Below, piece by piece: positions 41,098 through 50,206 of a stretch of 64,000 nucleotides of DNA. The stretch's first letter is position 1; each line of letters begins with the position of its first letter. Source of the DNA: Fontibacillus puldeungensis (GTDB lineage: Bacteria; Bacillota; Bacilli; Paenibacillales; Paenibacillaceae); contig NZ_JBHTLM010000002.1 in NCBI RefSeq assembly GCF_042678945.1, forward strand, positions 1 to 64,000, given 5' to 3'. A model generated the notes under the pieces. The model was not told the origin of the DNA. It saw nothing but the letters and a program-made list of their open reading frames with translations, and searched no databases. The position numbers and the translations under genes are program-made.

Positions 41098-42144
41098 TTG
41101 AAAAAAATGAAATGGGCCGGCCTGGTGCTGGCGGGGTTAATGGTGCTGGCACTGTTGCCAGGCTGCGGTTCGTCGAAGGAGACGCTCAATATTTATAGCT
41201 GGGCCGACAATTTTGACGAAGAAATGCTACAGCAATTTGAGAAGCAGTATAACGTAAAGATCAACTACGATGTGTTTGCCAACAACGAAGACCTGCTGGC
41301 TAAGATTAAAGCGGGCGGCGGCGGATATGATCTGATTCAGCCCTCCGACTATATGGTAGCAACGATGATCAAACAGGACCTGTTGGCTTCATTGAACATG
41401 AAGAACATCCCGAACTTTGCGAATATTGCAGACACCTACAAGAATCCTTCCTATGATCCCGGCAATAAGTATTCGATCGTGTATACCTCCGGGGTTACGG
41501 GGATTGCCTATAACAAGAAATACGTGAAAGAAGATATCAGTAGCTGGGAGGACCTGTGGAATCCGAAGTATGCCGGGAAGGTCATTTTGCTGGACGACAA
41601 CCGTGAAGTGATCGGTATGGCGCTTAAAAAAGCGGGATTCTCCAACAATGCGAAAGATGACACCCAGATTAACGCTGCTGTAGAGGATCTCAAGAAACTG
41701 CTGCCGAGCGTGCTTGCTTTTGACACCGACAATATTAAGCAAAAAATGATCCAAGAAGAAGGCTGGATTGCTACGGTTTGGTCGGGCGATGCCTCTTACA
41801 TCGCTAAAGATAATCCAGACGTCGCTTATGTGGTTCCTAAAGAAGGCGGTACGATCTGGTCCGACAACTACGCTATCCCGAAGGGCTCCAAGCATCAGGA
41901 ACTGGCCGAGAAATTCATCAACTTCATGCTGGATGCGAAAAACGCCGCCAAAAACTACGAGTCTATCGGCTATAGTGATCCGACTACGACATCGAAGTCT
42001 TATCACAGCGAGCAGTACAACAACGATAAAATGATTAATTTGTCGAAGGATGAGCTGTCCCGTACCGAATGGCTTGGCGATGTCGGCGATAAGCTGCAGC
42101 TTTACGACCGTCTCTGGACGGAGTTGAAGAGCGGACGCGAATAA
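41098..42144 (+). CDS. potD: Polyamine-binding lipoprotein PotD
   Basis: A 348-residue substrate-binding lipoprotein. The lipobox LLPGC puts the lipidated Cys at residue 23, a substrate for the Lgt at 5.1 kb. The mature part starts with LNIYSWADNFDEEMLQQFEK, typical of PotD/PotF. TTG start at 41098, eight bases after GGAG; the ATG three codons later is an alternative. Confidence 0.93.
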   Translation: MKKMKWAGLVLAGLMVLALLPGCGSSKETLNIYSWADNFDEEMLQQFEKQYNVKINYDVFANNEDLLAKIKAGGGGYDLIQPSDYMVATMIKQDLLASLNMKNIPNFANIADTYKNPSYDPGNKYSIVYTSGVTGIAYNKKYVKEDISSWEDLWNPKYAGKVILLDDNREVIGMALKKAGFSNNAKDDTQINAAVEDLKKLLPSVLAFDTDNIKQKMIQEEGWIATVWSGDASYIAKDNPDVAYVVPKEGGTIWSDNYAIPKGSKHQELAEKFINFMLDAKNAAKNYESIGYSDPTTTSKSYHSEQYNNDKMINLSKDELSRTEWLGDVGDKLQLYDRLWTELKSGRE

Positions 42145-42178
42145 ATCAGCCGTGTGATTGAACATAAGCTTTACATCA

Positions 42179-42239
42179 GAACCGTGTTTGTGGATGTAAC
42201 TCGCTAAATGAGCGAAGTACCTCCGCACCACGGTTTTTT
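42179..42239 (+). terminator. Terminator of the pot operon
   Basis: AACCGTG...CACGGTT outer stem, with an inner ACTCGCT/AGCGAAGT hairpin, then six T. Confidence 0.82.
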
Positions 42240-42332
42240 GCTTATAGGGTGTTAGCATGATTTGTACCGTGCCAGGTCATAATGGAGGTAACGCTAGCTT
42301 AGAGCAATTTACATGAAGGAGTGGGACTATTC

Positions 42333-43145
42333 ATGAAAGGCACCTTATTGAGGATGACGGTATCGGTTTTGACGGTAGGAACGCTCGTTACTTCCCCTTT
42401 GATGACTTCGGCTGCGGCATTGGCTGGCGAGGGTAATGGAGGGCTAGTTAGTCATGCGGCTGGCCATGCAACTCACCAGGACGTTAGTTCATCCAACCGC
42501 CTAGCTGTAGAGGCTAAAAAGCCGAACAGCATCAATATTACGAAACATACGATTGAGAAGACGATTCCTGAAGCCAAGATCAAGGTAGAATATCCCCAAG
42601 TCAGCGGTCTGAAAAACCGGGCGGCCGAGAAAATAATCAATACTCTGCTGAAAACCAAGGCGGAAACGTTTGTGGCAAACTCGATTAAGGAAGCCAAGGC
42701 TAGCCAGCCTTCTCCAAGCGGCAACCCCTATGAGTACCTAGGAACCTACAAGGTAACCTATAACGAAAACGGGGTGCTCAGTCTGCTGTTGGAGACGTAT
42801 GCATACACAGGAGGAGCCCACGGCATTACCATTCGGGAAGGCTTAACGTTCCGTCTTAGCGACGGAAAGGTGCTGACCTTGGACGAGCTGCTTCGCGCTA
42901 ATCCGAACTACCGGAGCATTGTCGATCCGGAGATTGCCAAAAAATTAGAGGAAACGGAAGGCTACTTCGGAAACTTCAAAACGATCGGTCCAAACCCGTC
43001 CTACTATGTGAAGGACCAAGGTGTGGTCATCTTTTTTCAACTATATGATTATTTACCTTATGTTTTCGGGTTCCCGGAGTTTTATTTCCCGTTTGCGAAA
43101 TTACTCCCACCGGGTGCCGATCCATTTGATTTTAAGTCTATGTAA
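42333..43145 (+). CDS. Secreted DUF3298/DUF4163 (RsiV/PdaC-like) protein
   Basis: A 270-residue exported protein with a signal peptide (MKGTLLRMTVSVLTVGTLVT, cleavage near SAAA). The mature domain has ETYAYTGGAHGITIREGLTF and VIFFQLYDYLPYVFGFPEF, the DUF3298 pattern found in the extracellular parts of RsiV and PdaC. No catalytic deacetylase domain and no anti-sigma N-terminus, so it is a stand-alone binding domain; lysozyme or muropeptide binding is speculative. AAGGAG box 11 bases before ATG 42333. Confidence 0.8.
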   Translation: MKGTLLRMTVSVLTVGTLVTSPLMTSAAALAGEGNGGLVSHAAGHATHQDVSSSNRLAVEAKKPNSINITKHTIEKTIPEAKIKVEYPQVSGLKNRAAEKIINTLLKTKAETFVANSIKEAKASQPSPSGNPYEYLGTYKVTYNENGVLSLLLETYAYTGGAHGITIREGLTFRLSDGKVLTLDELLRANPNYRSIVDPEIAKKLEETEGYFGNFKTIGPNPSYYVKDQGVVIFFQLYDYLPYVFGFPEFYFPFAKLLPPGADPFDFKSM

Positions 43146-43174
43146 CCTAATATAATTGTTAGAAGCCAGGCAAG

Positions 43175-43223
43175 AGCTGCCCTTGAGGTCCATCGTAAAG
43201 ATGCTATCAGGGGCGGCTTTTTT
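43175..43223 (+). terminator. Terminator after the DUF3298 gene
   Basis: GCTGCCCTTGA pairs with TCAGGGGCGGC (one mismatch) and is followed by TTTTTT. Confidence 0.85.
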
Positions 43224-43282
43224 GTGCTTGCGTGAAGAGAACGACAACCTCAAACCCGGCGGCACCCTTCTGTTACGATGAC

Positions 43283-43467
43283 TAACTGCATTTTATGCAG
43301 CTATTTTGTTGGCTTTTGGCGTATGAGGAAATTTAACTGCAAAACGTGCATCTATTTGGGCAGTATTAGCAGGTGACCGCGAAATAGGTTGGGTTTAGAT
43401 GTATGAAATACATTTATTCCCGAGCAAATGAGGAATTTCATCAAAATAACTGTACTTAATACAATTA
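43283..43467 (+). repeat. Family A intergenic element
   Basis: Four 21-bp near-palindromes start at 43283, 43334, 43396 and 43447; spacing 51-62-51. Inter-unit sequence is unlike the other copies. The first unit is almost perfectly symmetrical (TAACTGCA, TTTTA, TGCAGCTA). Confidence 0.9.
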
Positions 43468-43601
43468 AACCGCGTCGATGCGGATATTCAACTTTCAACT
43501 ACCACACTAGATGCGAAAATTACTCTTGGGCTTTGGGAGGAAAACATTTAAAATAATACCAGGTAGGTTTCTGCGAATGAAGGGAGTGCCGAAAGAAGAG
43601 A

Positions 43602-45020
43602 ATGGCAAAACATTTTCTGGGGAAACATTTTCTGCTGAACAGCAAGGCCGCCAAGGTGCTTTATCATCAATACGCTGACAATATGCCGATCGTCGATTAC
43701 CACTGCCATCTGAGCCCGCAGGAGATTTACGAGAACAAGACGTTTCGTAACCTTACGGAGGCATGGCTCGGCGGAGACCACTACAAGTGGAGAGTGATGC
43801 GTGCCTGTGGTGTCGAGGAGAAGCTGATTACCGGCGAGGCGAGTGATTACGACAAATTTCTGGCCTGGGCGAAGGTGGTTCCTCAACTGCTTGGTAACCC
43901 ACTTTATCATTGGACCCATTTGGAGCTGCAGCGTTTTTTCGGCATGGATGAACTGTTAAATGAACAGACGGCCCCGGCCATTTGGGAAAAGGCGAACACT
44001 ATGCTGCGGGGAGAGGGATTTGGGGCACGGGATCTGATTACGAAGTCACACGTAAAGGTGCTATGTACTACCGACGACCCGGTGGATTCCCTTGAGTTTC
44101 ATCTGAAAATCAAAGACCTTCCAGAGTTTCAAACGAAGGTGCTGCCCAGCTTCCGCCCGGATCAGGCGCTGGAGATTAACAGAGACTCATTCCGGCCCTG
44201 GGTCAGCAAGCTCGAAGCGGCTACGGGTAAGCCCATCCGTGAGTATAGTGAGCTGCTGGAAGCCCTTAACGAGCGGATCGATTTCTTCCATCAGGCGGGG
44301 GGAAGATTGTCGGATCATGCGCTAGATACGGTGGAGTATGAGGAGACGGCGTTAGAAGAAGCCACCGATATTTTTGCCAAAGCATTGGAGCAGGGGCAAG
44401 TCAGCCGGGAGGACGCGCGAAAATACAAATCGTACACGATGCTGTTTCTAAGCAAACAATACGCCGCTCGGGGCTGGGTCATGCAGCTGCATATACATGC
44501 TCTGCGAAATATTAATACCGTGATGCGAGACCGACTTGGCCCGGATCACGGCTATGACGCTATCTATGACGGTCCTCTTGCTGCTCCACTGGCGGGTTTT
44601 CTCAACTCGCTTGAGCGGGAAGGAGCTTTGCCGAAAACGGTTTTGTACTCGCTGAATCGGAATGATTATCCGGTGCTGGCCAGCATCATGGGGAGCTTTC
44701 AAGGCGGTGGGGTTCCCGGCAAAATACAACTTGGTACTGCTTGGTGGTTCAACGATCATAAGGACGGTATGCTAGAGCAAATGACAACGCTGGGCAACTT
44801 CGGCGTATTGGCTCGGTTTATCGGCATGCTGACGGATTCCCGCAGCTTCCTGTCGTATACGCGGCATGAGTATTTCCGCCGGCTCCTGTGCGACGTGCTG
44901 GGCGATTGGGTGGAGAGAGGGGAAGCTCCGAAGGACTTGAGCCTTTTAGGGAAGATGGTCAAGGATATCTGCTATCATAATGCCCTAGAGTATTTTGCCT
45001 TTCCAGAGGAGGATATGTAG
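43602..45020 (+). CDS. uxaC: Glucuronate (uronate) isomerase
   Basis: A 472-residue isomerase converting glucuronate/galacturonate to fructuronate/tagaturonate. Metal-site motif DYHCHLSPQEIYENKTFRNL at the N-terminus, LHIHALRNINTVM centrally, and GTAWWFNDHKDGMLEQM near the end. It stands alone, with no uxuA, uxuB or kdg genes nearby, so the rest of the uronate pathway must lie elsewhere or be absent. Confidence 0.93.
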   Translation: MAKHFLGKHFLLNSKAAKVLYHQYADNMPIVDYHCHLSPQEIYENKTFRNLTEAWLGGDHYKWRVMRACGVEEKLITGEASDYDKFLAWAKVVPQLLGNPLYHWTHLELQRFFGMDELLNEQTAPAIWEKANTMLRGEGFGARDLITKSHVKVLCTTDDPVDSLEFHLKIKDLPEFQTKVLPSFRPDQALEINRDSFRPWVSKLEAATGKPIREYSELLEALNERIDFFHQAGGRLSDHALDTVEYEETALEEATDIFAKALEQGQVSREDARKYKSYTMLFLSKQYAARGWVMQLHIHALRNINTVMRDRLGPDHGYDAIYDGPLAAPLAGFLNSLEREGALPKTVLYSLNRNDYPVLASIMGSFQGGGVPGKIQLGTAWWFNDHKDGMLEQMTTLGNFGVLARFIGMLTDSRSFLSYTRHEYFRRLLCDVLGDWVERGEAPKDLSLLGKMVKDICYHNALEYFAFPEEDM

Positions 45021-45029
45021 AAAAAAGAT

Positions 45030-45095
45030 GCGGGCCGCACAGGCTGAACTGAACACGGCTGTAATCCGTGCAGCTCGACCTGGCGGCCCGAGTTT
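45030..45095. terminator. Strong hairpin between uxaC and adeC (convergent)
   Basis: CGGGCCGCACAGG pairs with CCTGGCGGCCCG, enclosing a second hairpin CACGG...CCGTG. AAAAAAG on the left and AGTTTTAG on the right serve both directions. Confidence 0.85.
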
Positions 45096-45107
45096 TAGTT
45101 ATATGGT

Positions 45108-46895
45108 TTAGCCGATTTCGACAGGAATCAGCTTAAATTCGTTAACATCGGCAAGCCCACGATTCGTAATCCGAAGCTCAGGGATTACAGGCAGGGCTAC
45201 CAGCGAGAACGTCATAAACGGTGCATTCAGCATACATCCTAACTTCTTCCAGGCAGCTTCCAGCTCCTTAACCTGCGTGGCAACCGTATGCAGCGGCTGG
45301 TCGGACATCAGCCCAGCGAGCACCATCGGCACGGCGGCAAGGACCTTGCCGTCCTCCACGACGATCATGCCGCCGCCAAGCTTGGCCAACTCGTTCGCGG
45401 CAAAAGCCATGTCCTCGGCATTCGTTCCCATGACGATCAGGTTATGGCTGTCGTGGGAGACGGTAGAAGCAACCGCACCACGCTGCAGTCCGAAGCCATG
45501 AACAAATGCAAGCGAGATGTCGCCGGATCTGCGGTGACGGTCAATGCAAGCGAGCGTGATGATGTCGCGGGCCTGATCGGGCTGAATGACGCCATCTGCA
45601 ACCTGCAGGCGAGCGGTACCTTTTACCGTGCGTGCGCTGTTTTCAATCACTTCAATCACATGGACGTTCGTTTCGTTCCCGTTGCTTTGGCTGTGCAGCC
45701 GGAAATCGTCCGGAACGAGCGGTTTGACCAAATGCACCGATTGGCGGGCCGCTTCAGGGTACGTATAAGCAGGGAACGGGATGCGAAGCTCTCCGTCATC
45801 ATAGACGACCTGCCCATCGGCAATGACCGTAGATGGTTCCATCTGATGCAGATCGTCGATCAGGAGCAGGTCGGCGCATTTGCCTGGAGCGATGCCGCCG
45901 AGGTCATCCTCAAGCTTGAAGTAGCGGGCCGTATTGATCGTCGCCATTTGGATCGCGGTCACAGGCTTGACGCCTTCCTCAATAGCCCGGCGTACGACGT
46001 GATTCAAGTGACCTTTCTCGATAAGCGTTTGCGGGTATACATCGTCCGTCACGAGCAGGATGTTGCCGGTTTCGGCATGGTCTTCGGTAACGACCTTAAT
46101 GACCTCTTTAACATCATGCCAAGCCGAGCCTTCGCGAATCATCAAATACATGCCGAGGCGTATTTTAGCCAGCCCTTGTTCCCGGGTAACTGTCTCATGG
46201 CAGGAGCTTACGCCGGAAGCGATATACGCCTGGAGCATGTGCTCATCATCGCTCGGGAAATGGCCGGTAACCGCCTTTCCCGCACGGATCGTCGCTTCGA
46301 TCTCACCGCACATTTTCGGATCGCCGTACACAACGCCTGGGAAGTTCATTACTTCACCGAGGCCTTCGACGCCTTCCCATTTCATGCTTTCTGCGATATC
46401 GCTAACGTTCAAAGTCGCTCCGGCATCCTCGAGATGGTCGGTCGCAGGCACGCACGAAGGATAGGTCGTATACACCTTCAGCGGCAGGCCTTGTCCCTCC
46501 TCATGCATCCAACGGACCCCATCATTTCCGAATACGTTCGCAATTTCATGCGGGTCCATAAATACGCCGGTGGTGCCTTTGGCCAGGGCGGCCTTGGCAA
46601 ACTCGGTCACCGACAGCATTGTGCTCTCTACATGCATATGCCCGTCCAGCAGACCGGGTGCAATATAACGGCCTTTCGCGTCGACAACGACGGTTCCCTC
46701 GCCAATCGTATGGTCAGCCTTGCCGATGTAGGCGATCCGTCCCTGCGCCATAGCGACATCCGTATTCGGCAGTAGCTCGCCGGTATAGACGTTCACCAAG
46801 GTCCCGTTTTTGACCACCAGGTCTGCCTTGCTCTTGCCGGTGGCTACCTCGGCCAAGGTCCGACTGACCTCAACTAGTTTTTTCCTAACACTCAT
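45108..46895 (-). CDS. adeC: Adenine deaminase
   Basis: A 595-residue amidohydrolase converting adenine to hypoxanthine. Metal motif GLLDGHMHVESTML, MDPHEIANVFG, and the C-terminal AdeC domain with DSHNLIVMGTNAEDM. ATG 46895 is 11 bases after GAGGAG; the in-frame GTG at 46907 is directly on the box. Single-gene unit, convergent with uxaC. Confidence 0.93.
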   Translation of the reverse strand: MSVRKKLVEVSRTLAEVATGKSKADLVVKNGTLVNVYTGELLPNTDVAMAQGRIAYIGKADHTIGEGTVVVDAKGRYIAPGLLDGHMHVESTMLSVTEFAKAALAKGTTGVFMDPHEIANVFGNDGVRWMHEEGQGLPLKVYTTYPSCVPATDHLEDAGATLNVSDIAESMKWEGVEGLGEVMNFPGVVYGDPKMCGEIEATIRAGKAVTGHFPSDDEHMLQAYIASGVSSCHETVTREQGLAKIRLGMYLMIREGSAWHDVKEVIKVVTEDHAETGNILLVTDDVYPQTLIEKGHLNHVVRRAIEEGVKPVTAIQMATINTARYFKLEDDLGGIAPGKCADLLLIDDLHQMEPSTVIADGQVVYDDGELRIPFPAYTYPEAARQSVHLVKPLVPDDFRLHSQSNGNETNVHVIEVIENSARTVKGTARLQVADGVIQPDQARDIITLACIDRHRRSGDISLAFVHGFGLQRGAVASTVSHDSHNLIVMGTNAEDMAFAANELAKLGGGMIVVEDGKVLAAVPMVLAGLMSDQPLHTVATQVKELEAAWKKLGCMLNAPFMTFSLVALPVIPELRITNRGLADVNEFKLIPVEIG

Positions 46896-46995
46896 TCTCC
46901 GAATCACTCCTCTTTCATATATAAATGGACAAAACCAAGCGGACGAACCGCCCTAGTTTCCCCCTGCCTGGAGGCTATGTAGAAATAATAGCAAG

Positions 46996-47034
46996 AAGGC
47001 CACCCGTCGAACAGCTTTTATGCTCGGGGCAGCC
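46996..47034. terminator. Terminator-like hairpin between clpP and adeC
   Basis: AGGCCACCC pairs with GGGGCAGCCT. The TTTTTT run follows on the plus strand, while both flanking genes are on the minus strand, where only TTCTTGC follows. Its direction is therefore uncertain. Confidence 0.45.
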
Positions 47035-47048
47035 TAGTTTTTTATTGC

Positions 47049-47645
47049 TTATTCGTTTGTCGAATTCACCTTTTCGATGACTTTGTCCACGAGACCGTAT
47101 TCCTTCGCCTCGGCGGCGCTCATGAAGTAGTCGCGGTCGGTGTCTTTTTCGATCCGTTCCAGCGGCTGGCCAGTGCGTTCAGCGAGAATCTTGTTCAGTG
47201 TGTCACGCATTTTGAGAATGCGCCGCGCCCGGATCTCAATGTCCGTGGCTTGTCCTTCCGCTCCACCGAGCGGCTGATGAATCATGATTTCGCTGTTCGG
47301 CAGCGCATACCGTTTGCCGGGAGCGCCGGCGTTCAACAGGAACGCGCCCATGGAAGCGGCGAGCCCTACGCAGATAGTGGAGACGTCCGATTTAATAAAT
47401 TGCATCGTATCGTAAATGGCCATGCCGGCGGTAATCGATCCGCCTGGGCTGTTAATGTAGAGGGAGATATCCTTTGTAGGATCTTCCGCATCCAGGAACA
47501 GCATTTGGGCAATGATGGAGTTGGCCACGACATCGTTCACTTGAGAGCCCAGAAAAATGATCCGATCCTTAAGCAGTCTGGAATAAATGTCGTATGCCCG
47601 CTCCCCGCGGTTGCTTTGTTCAACGACCATAGGAATATAACTCAT
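47049..47645 (-). CDS. clpP: ATP-dependent Clp protease proteolytic subunit
   Basis: A 198-residue serine peptidase with the canonical triad Ser98 (GLAASMGAFLL), His123 (MIHQPLGG) and Asp172 (DRDYFM). It forms a 14-mer chamber with Clp ATPases. ATG 47645 lies eight bases after GAGGAGG and gives the standard MSYIPMVVEQ start; the 15 residues upstream in the longer frame are not coding. Confidence 0.96.
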   Translation of the reverse strand: MSYIPMVVEQSNRGERAYDIYSRLLKDRIIFLGSQVNDVVANSIIAQMLFLDAEDPTKDISLYINSPGGSITAGMAIYDTMQFIKSDVSTICVGLAASMGAFLLNAGAPGKRYALPNSEIMIHQPLGGAEGQATDIEIRARRILKMRDTLNKILAERTGQPLERIEKDTDRDYFMSAAEAKEYGLVDKVIEKVNSTNE

Positions 47646-47851
47646 CGATAAAACCTCCTCGAATGATATTGTAGAAATCGGTTCAATCAATCTAAGAATT
47701 GACGGAAACGATGAAGGATAACCCCATCATAAACAATTTGTGCTAGAAAGTCAAAGAAAGTCAAACTCTAGGTAATAAAAAAACCTGGATCTGAAGATCG
47801 AGGTCATTATATTTGTGTTAAGACAATGTGTTTCTAAGTTGTAAATAAGAA

Positions 47852-47926
47852 TGGCGCGCCCGCGAGGAATCGAACCTCGATCTCAGGCTCCGGAGGCCTA
47901 CGTCATATCCATTGGACCACGGGCGC
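47852..47926 (-). tRNA. tRNA-Arg (CCG)
   Basis: On the minus strand the acceptor GCGCCCG pairs with CGGGCGC, the anticodon loop is CTCCGGA and CCA is encoded. It stands alone between clpP and a lacI-type gene. Confidence 0.95.
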
Positions 47927-48055
47927 AAATTAGCGTAACAAAATATATTATATGTGGTACCAACTAAAAAAGCAAGTCATTCCGTTAAAAAAATACCCGG
48001 AAAATACTGCTAAATAATTGTTGTATTCCAATACGCGATATGTTAATTTTAAATC

Positions 48056-48071
48056 ATAAAAACGTTTTTAT
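48056..48071. promoter_or_regulatory. LacI-type operator before the 48.1 kb regulator gene
   Basis: A perfect 16-bp palindrome, ATAAAAACGTTTTTAT, with the central CG typical of LacI/CcpA-family operators. It lies 18 bases before the regulator start and recurs exactly before the transporter operon, indicating autoregulation plus target control. Confidence 0.85.
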
Positions 48072-48089
48072 AAAAGGACGAAAAGTGGT

Positions 48090-49118
48090 ATGGGAAAAGT
48101 TACAATCAAAGATGTTGCCAGGGAGGCTGGCGTATCCATTTCTACGGTTTCCAATGCACTCAATGACGTGGATGTGCTCAACCCTGAGACCAAAGCGCAT
48201 GTGCTTGATGTAGCGAAGCGGTTGAATTATGTGCCCAACCTGAACGGAAAGCAGTTGAAATCGGGAAAAACAAATATGCTGGGGTTCTTTACGACCAGCG
48301 TAGCAGGTCCTTATTTCTACGTTCTGGTTGAATCGATGGCACGTGAGTGCGACCGTCTGGGCTATGGCCTCAATGTGTTTATTACCAAGGATAAGCATGT
48401 CATTATGAGCAACATTTTAGGACGGCGGGTCGACGGTGCAATTATTTACGAAGAGCTGAGAATTGATGATCAGGACATTGCCTCCATGGCCAAGGATAAG
48501 ATTAAGGCCGTTTTTCTGGACCGGACTTTGGAAAACGAGACGATGGGGAGCGTAGTCTTCAACTCTTATGCGGCCGGATACGAGGCCACGAAATATTTGA
48601 TCAGTCTGGGGCACAAAAGGATCTCCTATATTTCCGGCGTCGATACGATGCTGGACAGCGTGCGAAGAAAGGAAGGCTGCCTGGCCGCCTTGCGTGAGCA
48701 CCAATTGCCGATCGATGAGGATTATGTGCTGCAGGGCTATTTTGAAGAAGAAGGCGCCTATAATGCGGTAAAGTCTTTTCTTCATCAAAACCCCGGCAAA
48801 ATTCCGGATGCGTTCCTGGCCGGCAATGATATCAGCGCGATCGGATGCATGAAGGCGTTGAAGGCTCTGGGATATTCGGTGCCGCAGGATGTCAGCGTCG
48901 TCGGCTTTGACGATATCGACATCGCCCAGTATTACTCGCCCCCTTTGACGACGGTACGAAACCAAATTGCCAGGCAGGGCTACTTAGCGATTGAACATCT
49001 CGTGCGGCTGATCCAGAAGAAAGAATCAGGAAAGATCCAGGAATTGAACGGAGAACTTATTGTTCGCGGTTCAAGCCAAGTGAAGATCGACAGGTACGCT
49101 TCGCCGGATGGTGGATAA
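48090..49118 (+). CDS. LacI-family transcriptional regulator
   Basis: A 342-residue repressor-type protein with N-terminal helix-turn-helix (VTIKDVAREAGVSISTVSNA), hinge KRLNYVPNLNGKQL and a periplasmic-binding-like ligand domain (GFFTTSVAGPYFYVL; PDAFLAGNDISAIGCMKAL). Identical operators flank it. It probably represses the sugar importer and itself. The inducer is unknown; the downstream GH30 enzyme hints at a beta-glucoside or related glycan. Confidence 0.92.
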   Translation: MGKVTIKDVAREAGVSISTVSNALNDVDVLNPETKAHVLDVAKRLNYVPNLNGKQLKSGKTNMLGFFTTSVAGPYFYVLVESMARECDRLGYGLNVFITKDKHVIMSNILGRRVDGAIIYEELRIDDQDIASMAKDKIKAVFLDRTLENETMGSVVFNSYAAGYEATKYLISLGHKRISYISGVDTMLDSVRRKEGCLAALREHQLPIDEDYVLQGYFEEEGAYNAVKSFLHQNPGKIPDAFLAGNDISAIGCMKALKALGYSVPQDVSVVGFDDIDIAQYYSPPLTTVRNQIARQGYLAIEHLVRLIQKKESGKIQELNGELIVRGSSQVKIDRYASPDGG

Positions 49119-49175
49119 CATGTGCTGAACGCATGGGGGACTACACCGCTTAACGGCGGACATTTTTCGCCAAAA

Positions 49176-49191
49176 ATAAAAACGTTTTTAT
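49176..49191. promoter_or_regulatory. LacI-type operator before the sugar importer operon
   Basis: An exact second copy of ATAAAAACGTTTTTAT, 27 bases before the first permease gene. Confidence 0.87.
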
Positions 49192-49218
49192 AGGCTTTCT
49201 AAAGAAAGGGGAGGTCAT

Positions 49219-50190
49219 ATGGAAAATGTTGCTATTACCAGGGAACAGCCGCACCGGAAAGCGCCTATGGGGCAAAGGTTCAAAGCGTTTATGGCGGACT
49301 TTAAAAGGCAATGGGCGCTCCAATCGATGATCCTGCCGGGAGTTATTTTCATGATTGTGTTTTGCTTCGTTCCCATTTACGGATTGTTGATCGCCTTCAA
49401 AAACTACACCGTCATCGATACGCTGGATACTGCGCCATGGACCGGGCTGGACAACTTCAAAATTATTTTGTCTGACAAATATTTTTGGGACGCGGTTGTC
49501 AATACGCTGGGCATCAGCTTTCTGAAGCTGATCATTGGATTCGTCATTCCGATTATTCTCGCGATTATGATTTCCGAGATAAGCTCGAACCGATTTAAGA
49601 AAATCGTCCAGACCGTCTCTTATTTACCGCACTTTTTATCATGGATCGTGTTGGGCGGGATGCTTATCACGTGGTTTTCGACGACAGGTCTATTCAATCA
49701 GCTTTTGCTCGATTTGGGTCTGATTGCAAAGCCGCAGAACAGCTTGCTGGACCCGGGGAAATACTGGTGGATCGCCACGTTGTCTGATATCTGGAAGGAA
49801 GCCGGCTGGGGAACGATTTTGTATCTGGCAATTATTTCGAAAATCGATCCTACCTATTATGAAGCGGCCAAAATGGACGGCGCCAGTCGACTTAGACAAA
49901 TTTGGAACATCACCCTTCCCAACATGAAGCTCATCATCAGCTTAAATTTGATTTTAACTGTAAGCGGTTTATTGGGCTCGAACCTGGATCAGACGCTCGT
50001 TCTGATGAATTCGCAAAACCGGGAAAGAGCGGAGGTTATCAACTCCTATGTATATCGCATGGGCTTGGCACAGGGCGACTTCTCGTATGCCACGGCAGTC
50101 GGCTTAGGTGTCTCCATCGTTTCGGTCATCCTGCTGGTTGCGGCCAACAAGGTGTCGAGCAAATTAAATGACAATCAATCGGTATTGTAA
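49219..50190 (+). CDS. Sugar ABC transporter permease, LplB type
   Basis: A 323-residue six-helix permease with a long N-terminal cytoplasmic stretch and PGVIFMIVFCFVPIYGLLIA as first helix. The EAA loop is YYEAAKMDGASRLRQIWNIT. It belongs to the LplB/YtcP-like oligosaccharide importers of Paenibacillus. AAAGGGGAGG box before the ATG. First gene of a three-gene importer without an ATPase. Confidence 0.9.
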   Translation: MENVAITREQPHRKAPMGQRFKAFMADFKRQWALQSMILPGVIFMIVFCFVPIYGLLIAFKNYTVIDTLDTAPWTGLDNFKIILSDKYFWDAVVNTLGISFLKLIIGFVIPIILAIMISEISSNRFKKIVQTVSYLPHFLSWIVLGGMLITWFSTTGLFNQLLLDLGLIAKPQNSLLDPGKYWWIATLSDIWKEAGWGTILYLAIISKIDPTYYEAAKMDGASRLRQIWNITLPNMKLIISLNLILTVSGLLGSNLDQTLVLMNSQNRERAEVINSYVYRMGLAQGDFSYATAVGLGVSIVSVILLVAANKVSSKLNDNQSVL

Positions 50191-50206
50191 GAAGGGAGGC
50201 ATTGGC

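Noticed and set aside
45288..46775. 495-codon frame opposite adeC
   Set aside because: The adeC frame has all catalytic motifs; the opposite frame is His/Arg-rich with no recognisable domain or ribosome site.
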